From positions 496,001-560,000 of the forward strand of contig JAMPIV010014841.1 in the NCBI GenBank assembly GCA_024509875.1: a stretch of DNA of 64,000 nt, read 5' to 3'. A model generated the notes under the pieces. The model searched no databases. It saw nothing but the letters and a program-made list of their open reading frames with translations, and had not been told where the DNA came from. Positions 23,875 through 35,666 of the stretch are shown in pieces; positions within the stretch are counted from its first letter, which is position 1; each line of letters opens with the position of its first letter. A program made the translations under genes and the position numbers. The DNA is from Oreohelix idahoensis (taxonomy: Eukaryota; Mollusca; Gastropoda; Stylommatophora; Oreohelicidae).

Positions 23875-24006
23875 GGTTCTCGTCTGATATATTGTCGGTT
23901 CTCGTCTGATATATTGGAGGTTCTCGTCTGATATATTGGAGGTTCTCGTCTGATATATTGGAAGTTCTCGTCTGATATATTGGAGGTTCTCGTCTTATAT
24001 ATTGGA
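23875..24006. repeat. 22-bp tandem repeat, six copies
   Basis: Unit GGTTCTCGTCTGATATATTG plus GA, repeated six times with one or two changes per copy. No spacers, so not a CRISPR. On the minus strand it reads as a repeated peptide (QTRTSNISDE), a by-product. Confidence 0.92.
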
Positions 24007-24164
24007 GAAGGCCCACATTTGGCATCAGAAGATATTCTGTCTTTTTCTTTCGCGCAATATGGAGAAATGAGCCTCTATTGTAGCTGGTCTTCTTCTTCTT
24101 CTTCGTACACTCTCAGACGTCCACTTGAATGTTCTCAAAGAAAGCAGTAGTCAGTTTGCTTCTG

Positions 24165-24245
24165 ACAAGAAGCCTGCACCAAAGCATTTATGTGCTCCTG
24201 CCGCTGTGTTTTGTGTAGCAGTTTGTTCCACATAATGAGTACCCG
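24165..24245 (+). repeat. Dispersed SINE-like repeat, partial copy
   Basis: The stretch from GCCTGCACCAAAGCATTTAT to GTAGCAGTTTGTTCCACATA follows the same order of words as 41930-42060 (AAAACATTCATGTGCTC, GTAGCAGTGTGTTT, GATGAGG) and 41640-41740. A CTTCTTCTTCTTCTTC tract at 24089-24104 adjoins it. Confidence 0.55.
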
Positions 24246-24267
24246 AGTTTTTGTCATATTATTGACA

Positions 24268-24580
24268 ACTAGTGTTAAAGCCCGCTATAAGACGGGAATT
24301 AAATTCAAAAGCACCAATACCTAACTGCAATTTTAATTATTCCGATACTTTTGGAGAAATAGTGTTAGTTGTGAACATTCGATTGTCCATCAAAAGAGCA
24401 CCTTGATTTCCTGTTGGTTTAATTTGTACTTTTACATTGTTGGGATTTCTCCATCGAGACAGTGCGACGTACAGCTGGGAGAGAAGACTGGCTCGTTCAA
24501 AAAGATTCCAACATGTTCAAATGTTTGCCCCCGCATGCACACCAACACTTGCGCACTTTTCTTTGTCGAGCGTTACTATT
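24268..24580 (-). mobile_element. Helitron 3' end with Pif1-like helicase remnant
   Basis: The minus strand reads RGQTFEHVGIFLNEPVFS, then after a small shift QLYVALSRWRNPNNVKVQI and KPTGNQGALLMDN. These are the C-terminal helicase motifs of Helitron Rep-helicase proteins. Downstream there is a short GC hairpin (CCCGT/GCGGG, 24281-24296) and then CTAGT, ending at 24268 and followed by T. That matches the Helitron 3' terminus (hairpin, about ten bases, CTRRT, insertion before T). The rest of the helicase and the Rep domain are missing. Confidence 0.75.
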
Positions 24581-25164
24581 TTCGGGAGAGTATTAAAAAA
24601 CCAAAATATTTGTTTTACATCCGAGGTTAAAAAAAAGTCCGAACATGCACGACCGTTCAAATTGCGCTTGCACACCGACAGACAGACAGAACAAGCTGGG
24701 ATATTATATATATGGTTTTTATAATAAAATATTTCGGTGTCTCCGAGAAAGGAACGTTTATCTGTGTCTAGTGGTCCTTCTGGTAAAATATACAGTGGCG
24801 TCACTGTATGGGGCTTAATATCCGGCCTTCTCCAAAGTAGAAGACGTGTTGGAATCGGTCTGAAGATAACTTTATTGTTAACACTATGACTTCTGGCGCA
24901 GCAGAGCATGTATAACTGTGAATCAATTTTATACCAATAATTATTTACATACTAGACGATGTTCAGTTCTTATGGTTTTGATACCTTCACATATCGGTAC
25001 AGAAGGAAATAAACAAAGAAGATAAAGAAACGACTAATGTGTGAGTTAACAAAAAAATGTAGGTCTGGGCAGTAGAGCCATACAAATCGTAAATATAAGA
25101 GTAATAATTAAAGAATGAACAGAAACTTGGGGTCAACGTTCAAATGAAAGGCATGTATATAAAC

Positions 25165-25410
25165 TGTTCAATGGCTTCCTAGCTCAGCGGTCCTGGTTGG
25201 ATTCCCAGTTCAGGTGGGATTATTTAGACCGCACACGGCTCCGGGGTCAACCCAGCCTCTTGAATTGGGTACCAGAGCAACTTTGGGAAGGTTAAAGCGG
25301 CCGGCGTGATGCTGACCACATCACCCCTAGTGTACCGATGGTAAAGAAAATATGAGCCTAACATTATATTCCCAATATACCTCAATGAGCGTGTAACGGG
25401 ATCTTCTATA
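25165..25410 (+). mobile_element. tRNA-headed SINE
   Basis: A-box-like TAGCTCAGCGG (25180-25190) and B-box-like GGTTGGATTCCCAG (25195-25208) are only a few bases apart, closer than in an intact tRNA. They head an unrelated body with CAACCCAGCCTCTTGAATTGG and GGCCGGCGTGATGCTGACCA. The latter resembles a conserved tail I associate with molluscan SINEs (from memory). The shortened spacing argues against a functional tRNA gene. Confidence 0.7.
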
Positions 25411-27356
25411 TAAATTGTTTAAAGTTCCAACATGAAGATTTAAACTAACTAGAAAAACGAGTCATGGACAATCAGTTAATAACCAAGAAGATCCCTGGAT
25501 GCCACAGAAAAATGCATTTATATAGGAATCTTAAGAATACCATAGACAGCTGAACAGGGTAAATGTGATATTCTGAAAGAGACTGGTGAGCGAAGGAAGA
25601 ATATTGATTACATCGGAAGCAACTTGTCCACTTTCTTTAGTCATGTTTTGAGAAGAGGTAAAGTTACAATCTATTGCGACAATAGGCAACATTGTTCGAT
25701 GCTCAGATCACTAAAGAGAAAAATCACTGAATTTTTATTTAGCACTCTGGTATAGAAAAAGTTAACAACAGAATAATAAACAATACTTCCCTTAAGAAAT
25801 TTTGGATATACCAAGACAATTTACGCTAGATGGTACTGATCACTTACGCTAGGCAACAGGGCGCGACTTCCAGATATAATTTCTTCATCCAACAAGATCT
25901 GTATTCCATAGTCCTTAGTTTTAGAGCGTGAAAGGACTGACTAATTAAAACACAATGTTGTTAAAGATGTACAGCTGGCAAATTGCAATTCATGCCTAGG
26001 CTGTGTTGTCACGGAAATGAACGCTTTGGAATCTCCAGAATAACTAACATTCTCTCCCTTTTTTATTGACTAGTTTGGTGTGTACATTGAGAGTGTTTAT
26101 GACTACTTGTCATAGCTATTTACAGCCGCAAACGTTACTACTTTCCTAATTTGTTTCTCTTTCTATCTGTCTTTTTTCTCACATACACACACTCTTCTCT
26201 CTCTTTCTTTCATCGCAGGCAGACACAGTGACAGAGGAAATGTGCTCAGAGTCGTGAATGAGCCACATGGGTTAATGTCTGACCTCTGTTCCAACCCCGG
26301 AACCCAGTTAAGATCTTCAGGAAGCCGTCGTTGAGCTCTGCGCTGAGATCCAAATTGAATTGATGAGTCGTCTCCAAAATATCGAAGCGACCTCTCCCAC
26401 GTGATTTACTCCGGCAGGATCAGGTTGTGGCCCTTCCCGAGCGAACGTTGAACCAGGGAGAGAACTATTAATCTGGAACGGCTTGCGGGCCGATAAGAAT
26501 ATTCCTCAAACTATATCAGAAATTCTTCTCGTTTCCACTCCAGCCTTTATAGCATTGCACCTGATTAGCTTTCCACGCCTAGAAAAAGTTCAAGCGTGAC
26601 GTAGCATCTCATTTAATTTTCTGGCTTCATTTTGGTCACTTTTGTTTCTTACAATGGAGATAAATAGTTTTGCCGAAGACTTTTGATGTTGCAAAATTGA
26701 CAGAGAAGAAATAAAATAATAATGTTCTAGCAGAGACACTACTTTCTTCAAATTATTAATCAAGTATTCCCAAAATATGATCAATTGCACAACGTAGGTC
26801 ATGTAATCAATAGCAGTATGGTAATTCAGTAGGAAAGATATTCTTACTTGAAGTATCTATTCCTTTTGTAGAACCACTTTCCTTCTGTTAGTAAAATACC
26901 ATCAGACAACAAGGTCTTTTATATTTGGACGTGCTCCCTAATATAACCAATGGACCTTGTGTCTAGGCTGAACTGAGCGCGCCTCGCTAAATAGAGGCAA
27001 AACTCCAATTGTTAAAAAAACCTGTCAGTACCGCTTGGATTTTGCAGGTGCCATCTACATTCTCCATGTACCTTTCTCCCGCTGTTTGTACCACCTTCAC
27101 TCCGTGAAAACAACCACACCTGTAAGCGCTCTATTCTTCATGCAGGCATGATTTCTTTCTGTTGATGCCTTCTTCATTCCAACCGTGTCATCTTCTGTCT
27201 GAGAATATCATCTTCCTTCTGTAAGTGTCATATGTTAAATAAGCCTCTAAGTCGTGATGGAACACAAGATAAGGAAAATACACTTGGCGTTAGATATGAC
27301 ACAGGTTGAGGAAGCCAGTTTATTGACTTACAAAGCAGTATTTGGTGTTGGAATAC
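25411..27356. other. Stretch without recognisable gene
   Basis: AT-rich DNA with short frames only. No repeats, domains or splice-linked coding segments could be identified. 26220-26460 is GC-richer but its frames are short. Confidence 0.4.
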
Positions 27357-27361
27357 CCGTG

Positions 27362-29815
27362 TGTCGTAAAACATTCTAAATCCACATATATAAATTAAAA
27401 AAGGAAAGGTAAAAGCCTAACGAATAAATTCAATAAAAGGAAAGAAGACTGGTAAAGAACAGTGCCGTCCCTATAGCGTACGCCTGTGTTAATAGAACGC
27501 CATGCTAGTTAAACAAGAAAATCCCTTTTTATGCTCGGTCTGCAAAATTGTAACGCTTTCACGTTGATAGTAAAGCCTACTGCATCAATACACGCTTTCT
27601 ACAATAAAACGTGTACTGCATTTCTAAGAAAACCTTGAGCTAGGCACACTGCGTAATGACCTAGATTAATACTAGCATTAATTTCATTTTTTACACTGCG
27701 TGATGAAAAGACAGATGAACTTAGGATAGAGAAGGGAGGGCTGAAAGCAGGAACGCATGCAACACTAACACGCGTCTCGCGATATACAAATAATGCCACC
27801 CCAAGCGTAAGGCAAGAAGCACTAACTTTTTTTCAAATAATCAGTGATAAAAAACACTACCCATACCAGAGTTAGGTTTAAAAACCTGTAAAACGCTTAT
27901 TAGGAAACATGACATTATACTGTTTTATGTCTGAAAGCCTGACAGTACAGCAGACACCCTAAAGTTTGGAAGTGAGGAGGTGGCAACAGCACGACTATCC
28001 TAGAAGAAAATACATATTTTGAACGCAGCCACTTAACTCCCTAAAAACTTATATATTTGGGTTCCTTAGGACTTGCTGACAAAGAATATGTTAAGTGTTA
28101 CGCAAATAGTCTAGGAATTAACAAATTATAGCCAAAAGAAAATAGTGAGGGTGTCAGACAACACCAAATAATAATCGCACAGTGGCATGTTTTGAAACCA
28201 CCATTTTACGGGAAATAGGCCACCATGTTAAATCCTATTTGATTGGATAGAAGTAAATGTAAGGCGAAAAACGATTAGTCGGACTACAAATACTAATTTG
28301 TTGTTGTTAGGGGAAACGGTAGTGGGGGTACTTTTTTTGAAAAGCTGTGTACACATGGCCCGATTGGTTAGACCCGCCAATATAGTCAATTAGGAGCGTC
28401 AGTTCAGTGCCACATTTTGAAATAAACTTACTAAGAAACAGTGCGTTGAGAACCAGTGCATATTTTTCTAAATAAAAGCCTGGGACAGAGGCAGATCGGA
28501 ATTTGTGCCATATTCATTGCCAGTCAACGTAATTGTGTATTATTTCCATGAATTGTGGTAAGCTTGACATATTTGATATCTTTTTGGATGAAAATTGAAT
28601 GTGACTTGATAATTTATGTCTGTATATGTGTGTGGTTCAGTAGCAAACATAAGGCCAAGCCTAGATATTGCTCCAACCTGAACAAAACTTGTCGGAGAGA
28701 GGTAGAACTGCATGGAATTGCCAAACAGTACACTGACACCTATCTTATTGACTAGAAGGAACTAATGCTGGAATTGCAGAGGCGTAGTAACCATTAGGGA
28801 GGAGTATACTGGTGTAAATTGTTTCAGATGAAGCTAGCAGTTGGCCTACCGCTCTGAACTCAGTGTTTGTTATGTATTGTGTTCAGTGTGGAAATAGATT
28901 ATAAATTAGTTCTGAAATAGGAGGTACAACCTTCTTGTTTCAGGGACCGTGGTCCTAAGTTATTGAAGCAGCACCTGGTCTGAGTTTTGCTGAATCCAGA
29001 GGCTGACAGCATACTCCTTGGTCCAGATAGCGACCAGTGAGGTGTCTCCAGAACACAGTGAAGCAATCGAGCAGAGGAGTCTTTTCCTGCCGCCATCACG
29101 AAAGATAAGCTTCTGTGGCCAGAGGAGCTCAACATTATGTGCCCCCCCCCCCCCCCTAAAATTGACATTATATTAAACACAGAGGGACAATAAATTGTTT
29201 CAAACGACAGGAACTGTGAACTTTTCCAAATACTATTTCCACGATAATCAAACACTTGAAGTCATGATGACAAACAACAATCTAGCTTGAAAAACAAAAC
29301 CAGTATTACCTCATATTACTACTTCACAACTTACACACATAGGATAAGAATAATCAAATATGTCAATACAAAGATTATACTTTATAAACTGTGTACATAC
29401 TACTTGTAATTACATTTGATTGTGATTCCTGGTTCACTGTGTAGTTGAATCAGGATATCCATTATCGAAAGGAATTATTACATATATATTTGAAACTTTA
29501 CACTTGACTCATTTAAGATAGTCTTATAGAGTGTTGTATGTGTGTGAGTGTCACAGTGTTGTAAAGTGTTGTGGAATAAAATAAATTGTTTATCTGTCTG
29601 TTGTTGTTGTGACTTACACTTCATCATTTTCATAACCCTAGACATTTAACGTAGTCATCACAATATTCCAGAATAATTCTGACTGAGGTATAAATGTGGT
29701 AGCAAGTAAGGTCATCTGTAATACACCACACTTATTAGATACAGATACCTTCACAGCTGATCTCAGTCAGTACACTAAGTCCCCTATAATATTTATAACA
29801 TCCCACTTTACCACA
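27362..29815 (+). mobile_element. Solo LTR, family B
   Basis: Begins TGTCGTAAAA and ends TTACCACA (TG...CA). It is collinear along its length with the LTR at 32313-34375, for example the shared blocks at 27380 and 32330 and at 29755-29815 and 34312-34375. Flanks CCGTG (27357-27361) and CCCTG (29816-29820) differ by one base, consistent with an aged 5-bp target duplication. No family B internal sequence adjoins it, so it is a solo LTR. A C-run lies at 29143-29156. Confidence 0.8.
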
Positions 29816-30010
29816 CCCTGGTAAGAGAAATTGATGGAAATTTGAAAACAAACTAAAACAGATTTGAAGACTATCATGAAAGGACAAAATAAACACATGG
29901 AAAGACTTTGAACGGAATGGCACAGATCAGGAAGACGTGGCGAAACTTTGTTAAAGAGCCCCTAAAGCGTGACGAGTCAATAAATAAGCCGTGATGAACA
30001 GAAGTAAATG
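29816..30010 (+). pseudogene. LINE 3'-end remnant
   Basis: AACACATGGAAAGACTTTGA onward translates as NTWKDFERNGTDQEDVAKL, the decayed form of the NTWKELERMAQDR...W signature found at the C-terminus of several LINEs in this window (43890, 57770). The target may have been split by the adjoining solo LTR. Confidence 0.5.
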
Positions 30011-30335
30011 TTGGCAAAGCTAGCCAGATAGACTTATAGTAACACACACAAACACACACACACAACTACACGTAGAAAGAGAGACACAGACTCACAGACA
30101 CACACAGAGTGAGTGAGAGAGTGAAAAGACGCGCTGATGGATTCTATAAAGTTGTGTTATGCTCGTGAACAATCCTTGATAAACAGGATTTATCTTCTGT
30201 CAGTAACATCCAATTTCATAACTCGCTGGGCAGCATTTCCACAAGCCCATTTAGCTGTCAGTCTGCCTGCGTACCTGCCTGCCTGTCTATCTATTTATGT
30301 GTCTGCCTGTCTATCTATTTAAATTATATATTAAT

Positions 30336-30453
<118 letters not shown>

Positions 30454-30759
30454 ATCTATTTATATGTATGTATATCTATTTACATGTCTGTCAGTCTGTC
30501 TATTTGCCCGTCAGCCCGTTCCTCCATGTGTCTGCCTGCATGTCTGTCTATCGTTCTATCTGTCTATCGAGCTATTTATAATTTGAAAACACTTAGAGAA
30601 TTGCTTTATTCAAAGGACATCTACTTTCATATGTCAAGAAGTCTTGAACTCGTACCTCATGACAACTTTTTGTTTCATTTCACACAACGTTTTCATGAGT
30701 ATGTACTAGTAAATGTGATCTTTTTTAACTTATTTTTTAATTTGAAATAGTTTTATTGC

Positions 30760-30761
<2 letters not shown>

Positions 30762-30830
<69 letters not shown>

Positions 30831-30841
30831 CTCTCTCTCTC
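30762..30841. repeat. (CT)n microsatellite
   Basis: About 40 CT units with one CG interruption, followed by a TTTC-rich tail. Confidence 0.95.
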
Positions 30842-30924
30842 TTTTTTTCTTTTCTTTCTTTCCTTCTTTCTTTCTCTCTCTCTATCTCTGTGTGCATGCA
30901 TGCGTGTGTGAATGTACGTGTGTG

Positions 30925-31118
30925 TAGTGGCGTACTAAGGGGGGAGCAAGGGGGGGGGGGCGGTCCGCCTCTGGTGACAGCCAGGAATGGGGTACCGTCG
31001 GACACTATTATGATAGTACTTACTGTTAAAAATATACTTGCATGTGTGTTTCATTATGAGAAGGGAGTGCCAAAGGTATGATCCGCCCAGGGTGCCAGAT
31101 GGTTTAGGAACGCCTCTG
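30925..31118. mobile_element. hAT-type MITE
   Basis: The left end TAGTGGCGTACTAAGG and the inverted right end CAGAGGCGTTCCTAAAC form imperfect terminal inverted repeats. CGTGTGTG occurs on both sides (30917-30924 and 31119-31126), an 8-bp duplication as expected for hAT. It lies in a TG-rich context, which weakens the TSD evidence. 194 bp, no coding capacity, with a G-run at 30951-30960. Confidence 0.65.
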
Positions 31119-31126
31119 CGTGTGTG

Positions 31127-32312
31127 TGTGCTCAATTACTGAATGCGATGATAAAATTGATTAATTATTACAGAAGTTAAGAATGTTTTAATTTGAAAAC
31201 ACTTGGAGAATTATATTATTGCATGGCAGAAATGTAAAACAGGCAATAATGACAATTTCTTTACCTTCACGAAGTAAAGATTTCTATCTATGTTTCTATA
31301 TGTTGTCTGTCTGTCTGCCTGTTTGTCAGTATGCCTGTCTAATATCCCTCTAAAAAAATAATAACTGACGATCACCATTGACGTAAACCGTCTCTGCCCA
31401 CTACTTGGTCAATTAAACCACGGTGTGTTTGGAAGATCCAACAGTCTGTTTCCTCAGGTTTTGAGTGACCGGTTATTTCACTGCATTCAACGTTTCTGAC
31501 TGTCTGTCACATAAACCTGCTGTGAACTCCTTTTCATGATGTTAAACTATCACATAATTCCTTTGATGTGGGGAAAAAAAATTCTCGTCCCTGTTTAAAC
31601 GAAACAAATGTTGTCTGACCCTGTGAAGAGACAAAGTAAAAATAGAACAACTGCTGTCTCGGATATCTCGTAATCGGTGATTACTACGAGGTTGTGTATG
31701 GCACTGGCTTCCTGCAAGGGCCAATCCCAGTGATAGCTCGATGTGCCTTAAGTAAAGAAAAAGCGCATAGAAAGAAGAGGGAGATTTGGTTGAAACGCTA
31801 ACCTTGAGGGTCTTACTGTTTCCTTCCCCTCTTCCCCCACAACAAAAAGGGAAGAGGGGTCTAGCTGAACGATGGAATAAAAACTGGAAGGATGGGGGGG
31901 AATTAAAATCTAAGGGGGCAAGTAAAAGTGAACCAGAATACGTATATGTGACAACGGTTATGCTAAAGGCTCTGTAACGATGTAATTAAAACTGTTGCAG
32001 TAATGCAATTAAAAGATGCTGATACTGTTGTAACTATGTAATTAAAAGATTTTACTAAAACTACAAGATTGTAGGCAGAATATAAAGGTACAATTCTGAA
32101 ACAATGTATGTAGAGAGATGATGCTGAAAATGCTATAAGTCCAGTGCCGTCTTAAGGCATGGGCACACTGGGCAGTACCCAGGGGCCCCACGATTCTAGG
32201 GGCCCCATGCTGGGATGCTGCCATATTGTTCATAAGACATCATTTTTATTCCCATTAATATATATATACATACCCTTCAAAAGAAGTTAAGGACCATTTT
32301 TATTAAGGGTGC
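31127..32312. other. Stretch with repeat traces only
   Basis: 31630-31690 resembles 22920-22990 (dispersed repeat). At 32142-32220 a GGCA/GGGGCCCC-rich block begins CAGTGCCGTCTTAAGG, which looks like one end of a hAT-type element, but no second end was found. No gene is seen. Confidence 0.4.
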
Positions 32313-34375
32313 TGTCGTGGAATATTCTAATCCACATATATAAATTATCAAGTAAATATAAAGCCTAATAAATACATATAATAAATAAAGGAAGAAGAAT
32401 GGTACAGAACAGTGCTGTCACAATGACAGTACTCGAAATCCCCCTTCTTTTCTACTTCGTCGGCAAATTGTAACGCTTTCACGTTGATATTAAGGCCTTC
32501 TGCAACATACACGCGTTTCCCAAACACACAATAAAATGTGCTGCCTTTCTAAGAAAAACCTTGAAATATGCAAGTTGACCTAAATTTTAAATTCCATTCA
32601 TGTCTTTTTCTACACTATGTTACCAAAAACAAAAGACAGATGGACTAAAGGATAGCGAGAAGGGAGAGGCAGAAAGCCGAACATTAAACACGCGTCTCGC
32701 TATTAATGCCACCCCCAACAAGCGTAACGCGATACACAATTACTACTATCACGCGTGTTAGGCTACCAGCACTAACTTTTTCGGACGGACAGTGATAAAT
32801 TCACTACCCTTCCCAGAGTTAGGTTTTAAAATCACAAAAAAAACGCTTATTAGGAAAGATAACAATAGATGGGTTTACGTTTGAAAACATTACAGTACCC
32901 AGACAGCACATCTTCGAAACAGGAGGTAGAAGGAATTGCATATTTTGAACGCAGCCACGTAGCTCTTTTAAATTTGGATATTTGGGTTCCTTAGGGCTTG
33001 CTGACAAAGAATATGTAAAACGTTACGCAAATAGTCCAGGAATTAATAAATTATAACCAAAATAAAATAGTGGGGATGCCTGACAACATGGAATCATTTC
33101 TGCTCATAAAATTTTTTTATATAACGTGTTTGAAAAAACCTTACGTTACAGAAATAGCCTACCATGTAAACTCCAAATTGATTGGAGCGCAACAAATGAA
33201 AGACTAACCACGATTGGTCGGGCTATAAATACTATCTTGGTTGTTAGGGAGACGTAGGAAGGTAACATTTTTTTCAAACACTTGTCGAAACGTGGCTCGA
33301 TTGGCCAGACTCGCTGATATAATCACTTAGGAGCGTTAGTTCGAAACCACTTGTTTAAATAAGCTTGATAAAGCAACAGTGCGTTGAAGCCAGCTCATGT
33401 TTTGATAAATAAAAGCCTGGAACATAAGCAGATGGGAATTTGTGCCAGTAAATGTGCCAGAATTCATTGCTAATCAACGTATCTGTGTTTATTCTATGAA
33501 TTGTGGGACCGTGGTCTTGATGGTACTGAGCAGCACCTGGTCAGAGCTTTGCTGAATCCAGAGTCGGACAGCATACTCCTTGGTCTTTTTAGCTATCAGT
33601 GAGGGGTCTCCAGAGCCCAGGGGAGAATTCGAGCAGAGGAGTCCTTTCCTGCCGCCATCTCGCAAGATAAGCTGATTTGGCCAGCTGAGCTCAACATTAT
33701 GTCCCCTCATCTTGAAATGACTTTGTAAAAATAACATTCAGAGGGGAATTTAATTGTCTTAATATCAGGAACTGAGAACATCTCCAATACTAGTCCCAAA
33801 AGACAAACTATTGAAGTCATGATGACAAATACCAACAGAGCTTGAACAAAACAAAACCAGTATTACCTCATATTACTACTACACAACTGACACACATATG
33901 ATATTTTTAATAATATATGTCACTACAATATTCATATTGATAAAGTCTGTACATATACTTGTAATTAAAATTGATTGTGATTCCTGGTTCCTTTGTATTT
34001 GAATCAGGACACATATACCTTTATGACAAAAATGAATACATATTGTTATTTGAAAAGTTATCAGTGACTCCTTAAGATATTCTCATAGAGTGTTATATGT
34101 ATGTGAGTGTCACAGTGTTGTCAAGAGTAGTGGATTAAATTAAATTGTTTATCTGTCTGTTGTTGTGACTTACACTTCATCATACACATACCCTAGACAC
34201 ATAACGTAGTCATCACACTATTCCAGAATAATTCTGACTGAGATATATAGATATGTGGTAGCAAGTAAGGTTATCTATAATACACTACTCTTAATAGATA
34301 TAGATACCTTCACAGCTGATCTCAGTCAGTACACTAAGTCCCCTATAAATATTTATAACATCCCACTTCACCACA
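32313..34375 (+). repeat. 5' LTR of family B element
   Basis: 2,063 bp from TGTCGTGGAA to CACCACA, collinear with the solo LTR 27362-29815 and followed directly by a leader and gag. No left target duplication can be tested because no 3' LTR is present downstream in the window. Confidence 0.82.
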
Positions 34376-34577
34376 TATATTGGGGTCTCGCTCTTGGGAT
34401 TTTGAATCTTTCCCTATTAAAAATATTGGGGGTAATTCACTTCAGGGAATATAAGAATTAAAAGGTATCCTTGGGTGGAATTAAATAAGGTTGAGCTCAC
34501 GGTGCCTGTGTTGTCCATTAGATATATTTAGAGATTAAATTGTTGGTTAGACATTGTAGAAATTTACCTGATAGACA

Positions 34578-35666
34578 ATGGCGGACCTGGCCAAGTTTCG
34601 ATCTGCTGCTGTACAGACTGCAAAAGAGTTAGGATTAGATGGGCAAGTTATGGTTGCCTATGTCACTACGGAATGTGACAAATTTATTGAACGCGAAGAA
34701 AGAAGATTAGAAAAAGAGGCCGAAAGAAAGTTAGAGGCTGAGACTAAGAGGTTGCAATTTGAGGCTGAGGCTGAGACTAAGAGGTTGCAGATTGAGGCTG
34801 ACAAAGAGGCTAAGAAATTGGAAGCAGAAAGAGAAGACAAAAGATTAGCTGCAGAAAGGGAAGAGAAGAAATTAGCTGCAGAAGAGAGGAAATTAGCTGC
34901 AGAAAGGGAAGCAGAAGATAAAAGATTACAAAGGGAACATGAGTTACGACTAAGGGAGTTTGAGTTTCAAGGCCATGCTCCTGAAAATGGTGCCAGTCCC
35001 TTTGCCTCTGATGCTACGGTTACTCAAGGAGCCTCAACCTCAGCTATGAATTTTCATTTAGATCATTTTGTTGAGAAAGACGATGATATAGAGAGATACC
35101 TAAATAGGTATGAACTATTAGCTACCACGTATGGGTTAGAGAGAGAAAGGTGGAGCTTAAAGTTATCTCAGGGACTTCGTGGGGCAGCTTATGAAGTTTT
35201 TGCAAAAATGAGCAGAGGTGATCAGGAAAATTATGACATGCTAAAGCAGGCTCTTTTGTTAAGGTATGAAAAGAATGCAGAATTTTATAGGAAAAAATTT
35301 AGGAATGCTAAACTACTGTCAGGTGAAACCTATCACCAGTTCTCTGCACGAATAGAGACATACTTGGAGAAATGGACTTCTCTGGGGAAAACCCAAGATC
35401 TTAAGGAAATGGTCCTTATAGAGCAATTAAGAGAGTCCATGGCTCCAGACCTGAGAAAGTTTCTCATGGAACAAGGTGCAGAGAGGCTGGGTGAGTTGCT
35501 AAATGTTGCTGAAAGGTATCAAGCAGCTCAAGCAGAGGTAACAGGTAATAAAAAGAAACAAGTGGATAACTTTAGGGCACCACAGAACTTTAATAAATTT
35601 GATCCTAGAGATCAAAACAAAAGTAAGCACCAATTTGATAGGCCACGGTATGAAAATAAAAAATAA
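34578..35666 (+). CDS. gag polyprotein of family B element
   Basis: The intact 362-codon frame begins MADLAKFRSAAVQTAKELGL. A long charged coiled coil follows (about residues 35-125: EERRLEKEAERKLEAE, repeated LAAEREEKK), then a capsid-like block at residues 155-315 (LDHFVEKDDDIERYLNRYE, YGLERERWSLKLSQGLRGAA, DMLKQALLLRYEKNAEFY, RKFLMEQGAERLGELLNVAE). This resembles SCAN/gag capsids of Ty3 elements. It is the best-preserved open frame in the window and the only gag without breaks. The nucleocapsid knuckle lies just downstream in a broken frame. The start agrees with the homologous gag at 10934. Confidence 0.85.
   Translation: MADLAKFRSAAVQTAKELGLDGQVMVAYVTTECDKFIEREERRLEKEAERKLEAETKRLQFEAEAETKRLQIEADKEAKKLEAEREDKRLAAEREEKKLAAEERKLAAEREAEDKRLQREHELRLREFEFQGHAPENGASPFASDATVTQGASTSAMNFHLDHFVEKDDDIERYLNRYELLATTYGLERERWSLKLSQGLRGAAYEVFAKMSRGDQENYDMLKQALLLRYEKNAEFYRKKFRNAKLLSGETYHQFSARIETYLEKWTSLGKTQDLKEMVLIEQLRESMAPDLRKFLMEQGAERLGELLNVAERYQAAQAEVTGNKKKQVDNFRAPQNFNKFDPRDQNKSKHQFDRPRYENKK

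Noticed and set aside
23875..24006. Possible CRISPR array
   Set aside because: Units are contiguous without spacers and the DNA is eukaryotic.
25165..25240. Functional tRNA gene
   Set aside because: A and B boxes are too close and no cloverleaf can be formed; fits a SINE head.
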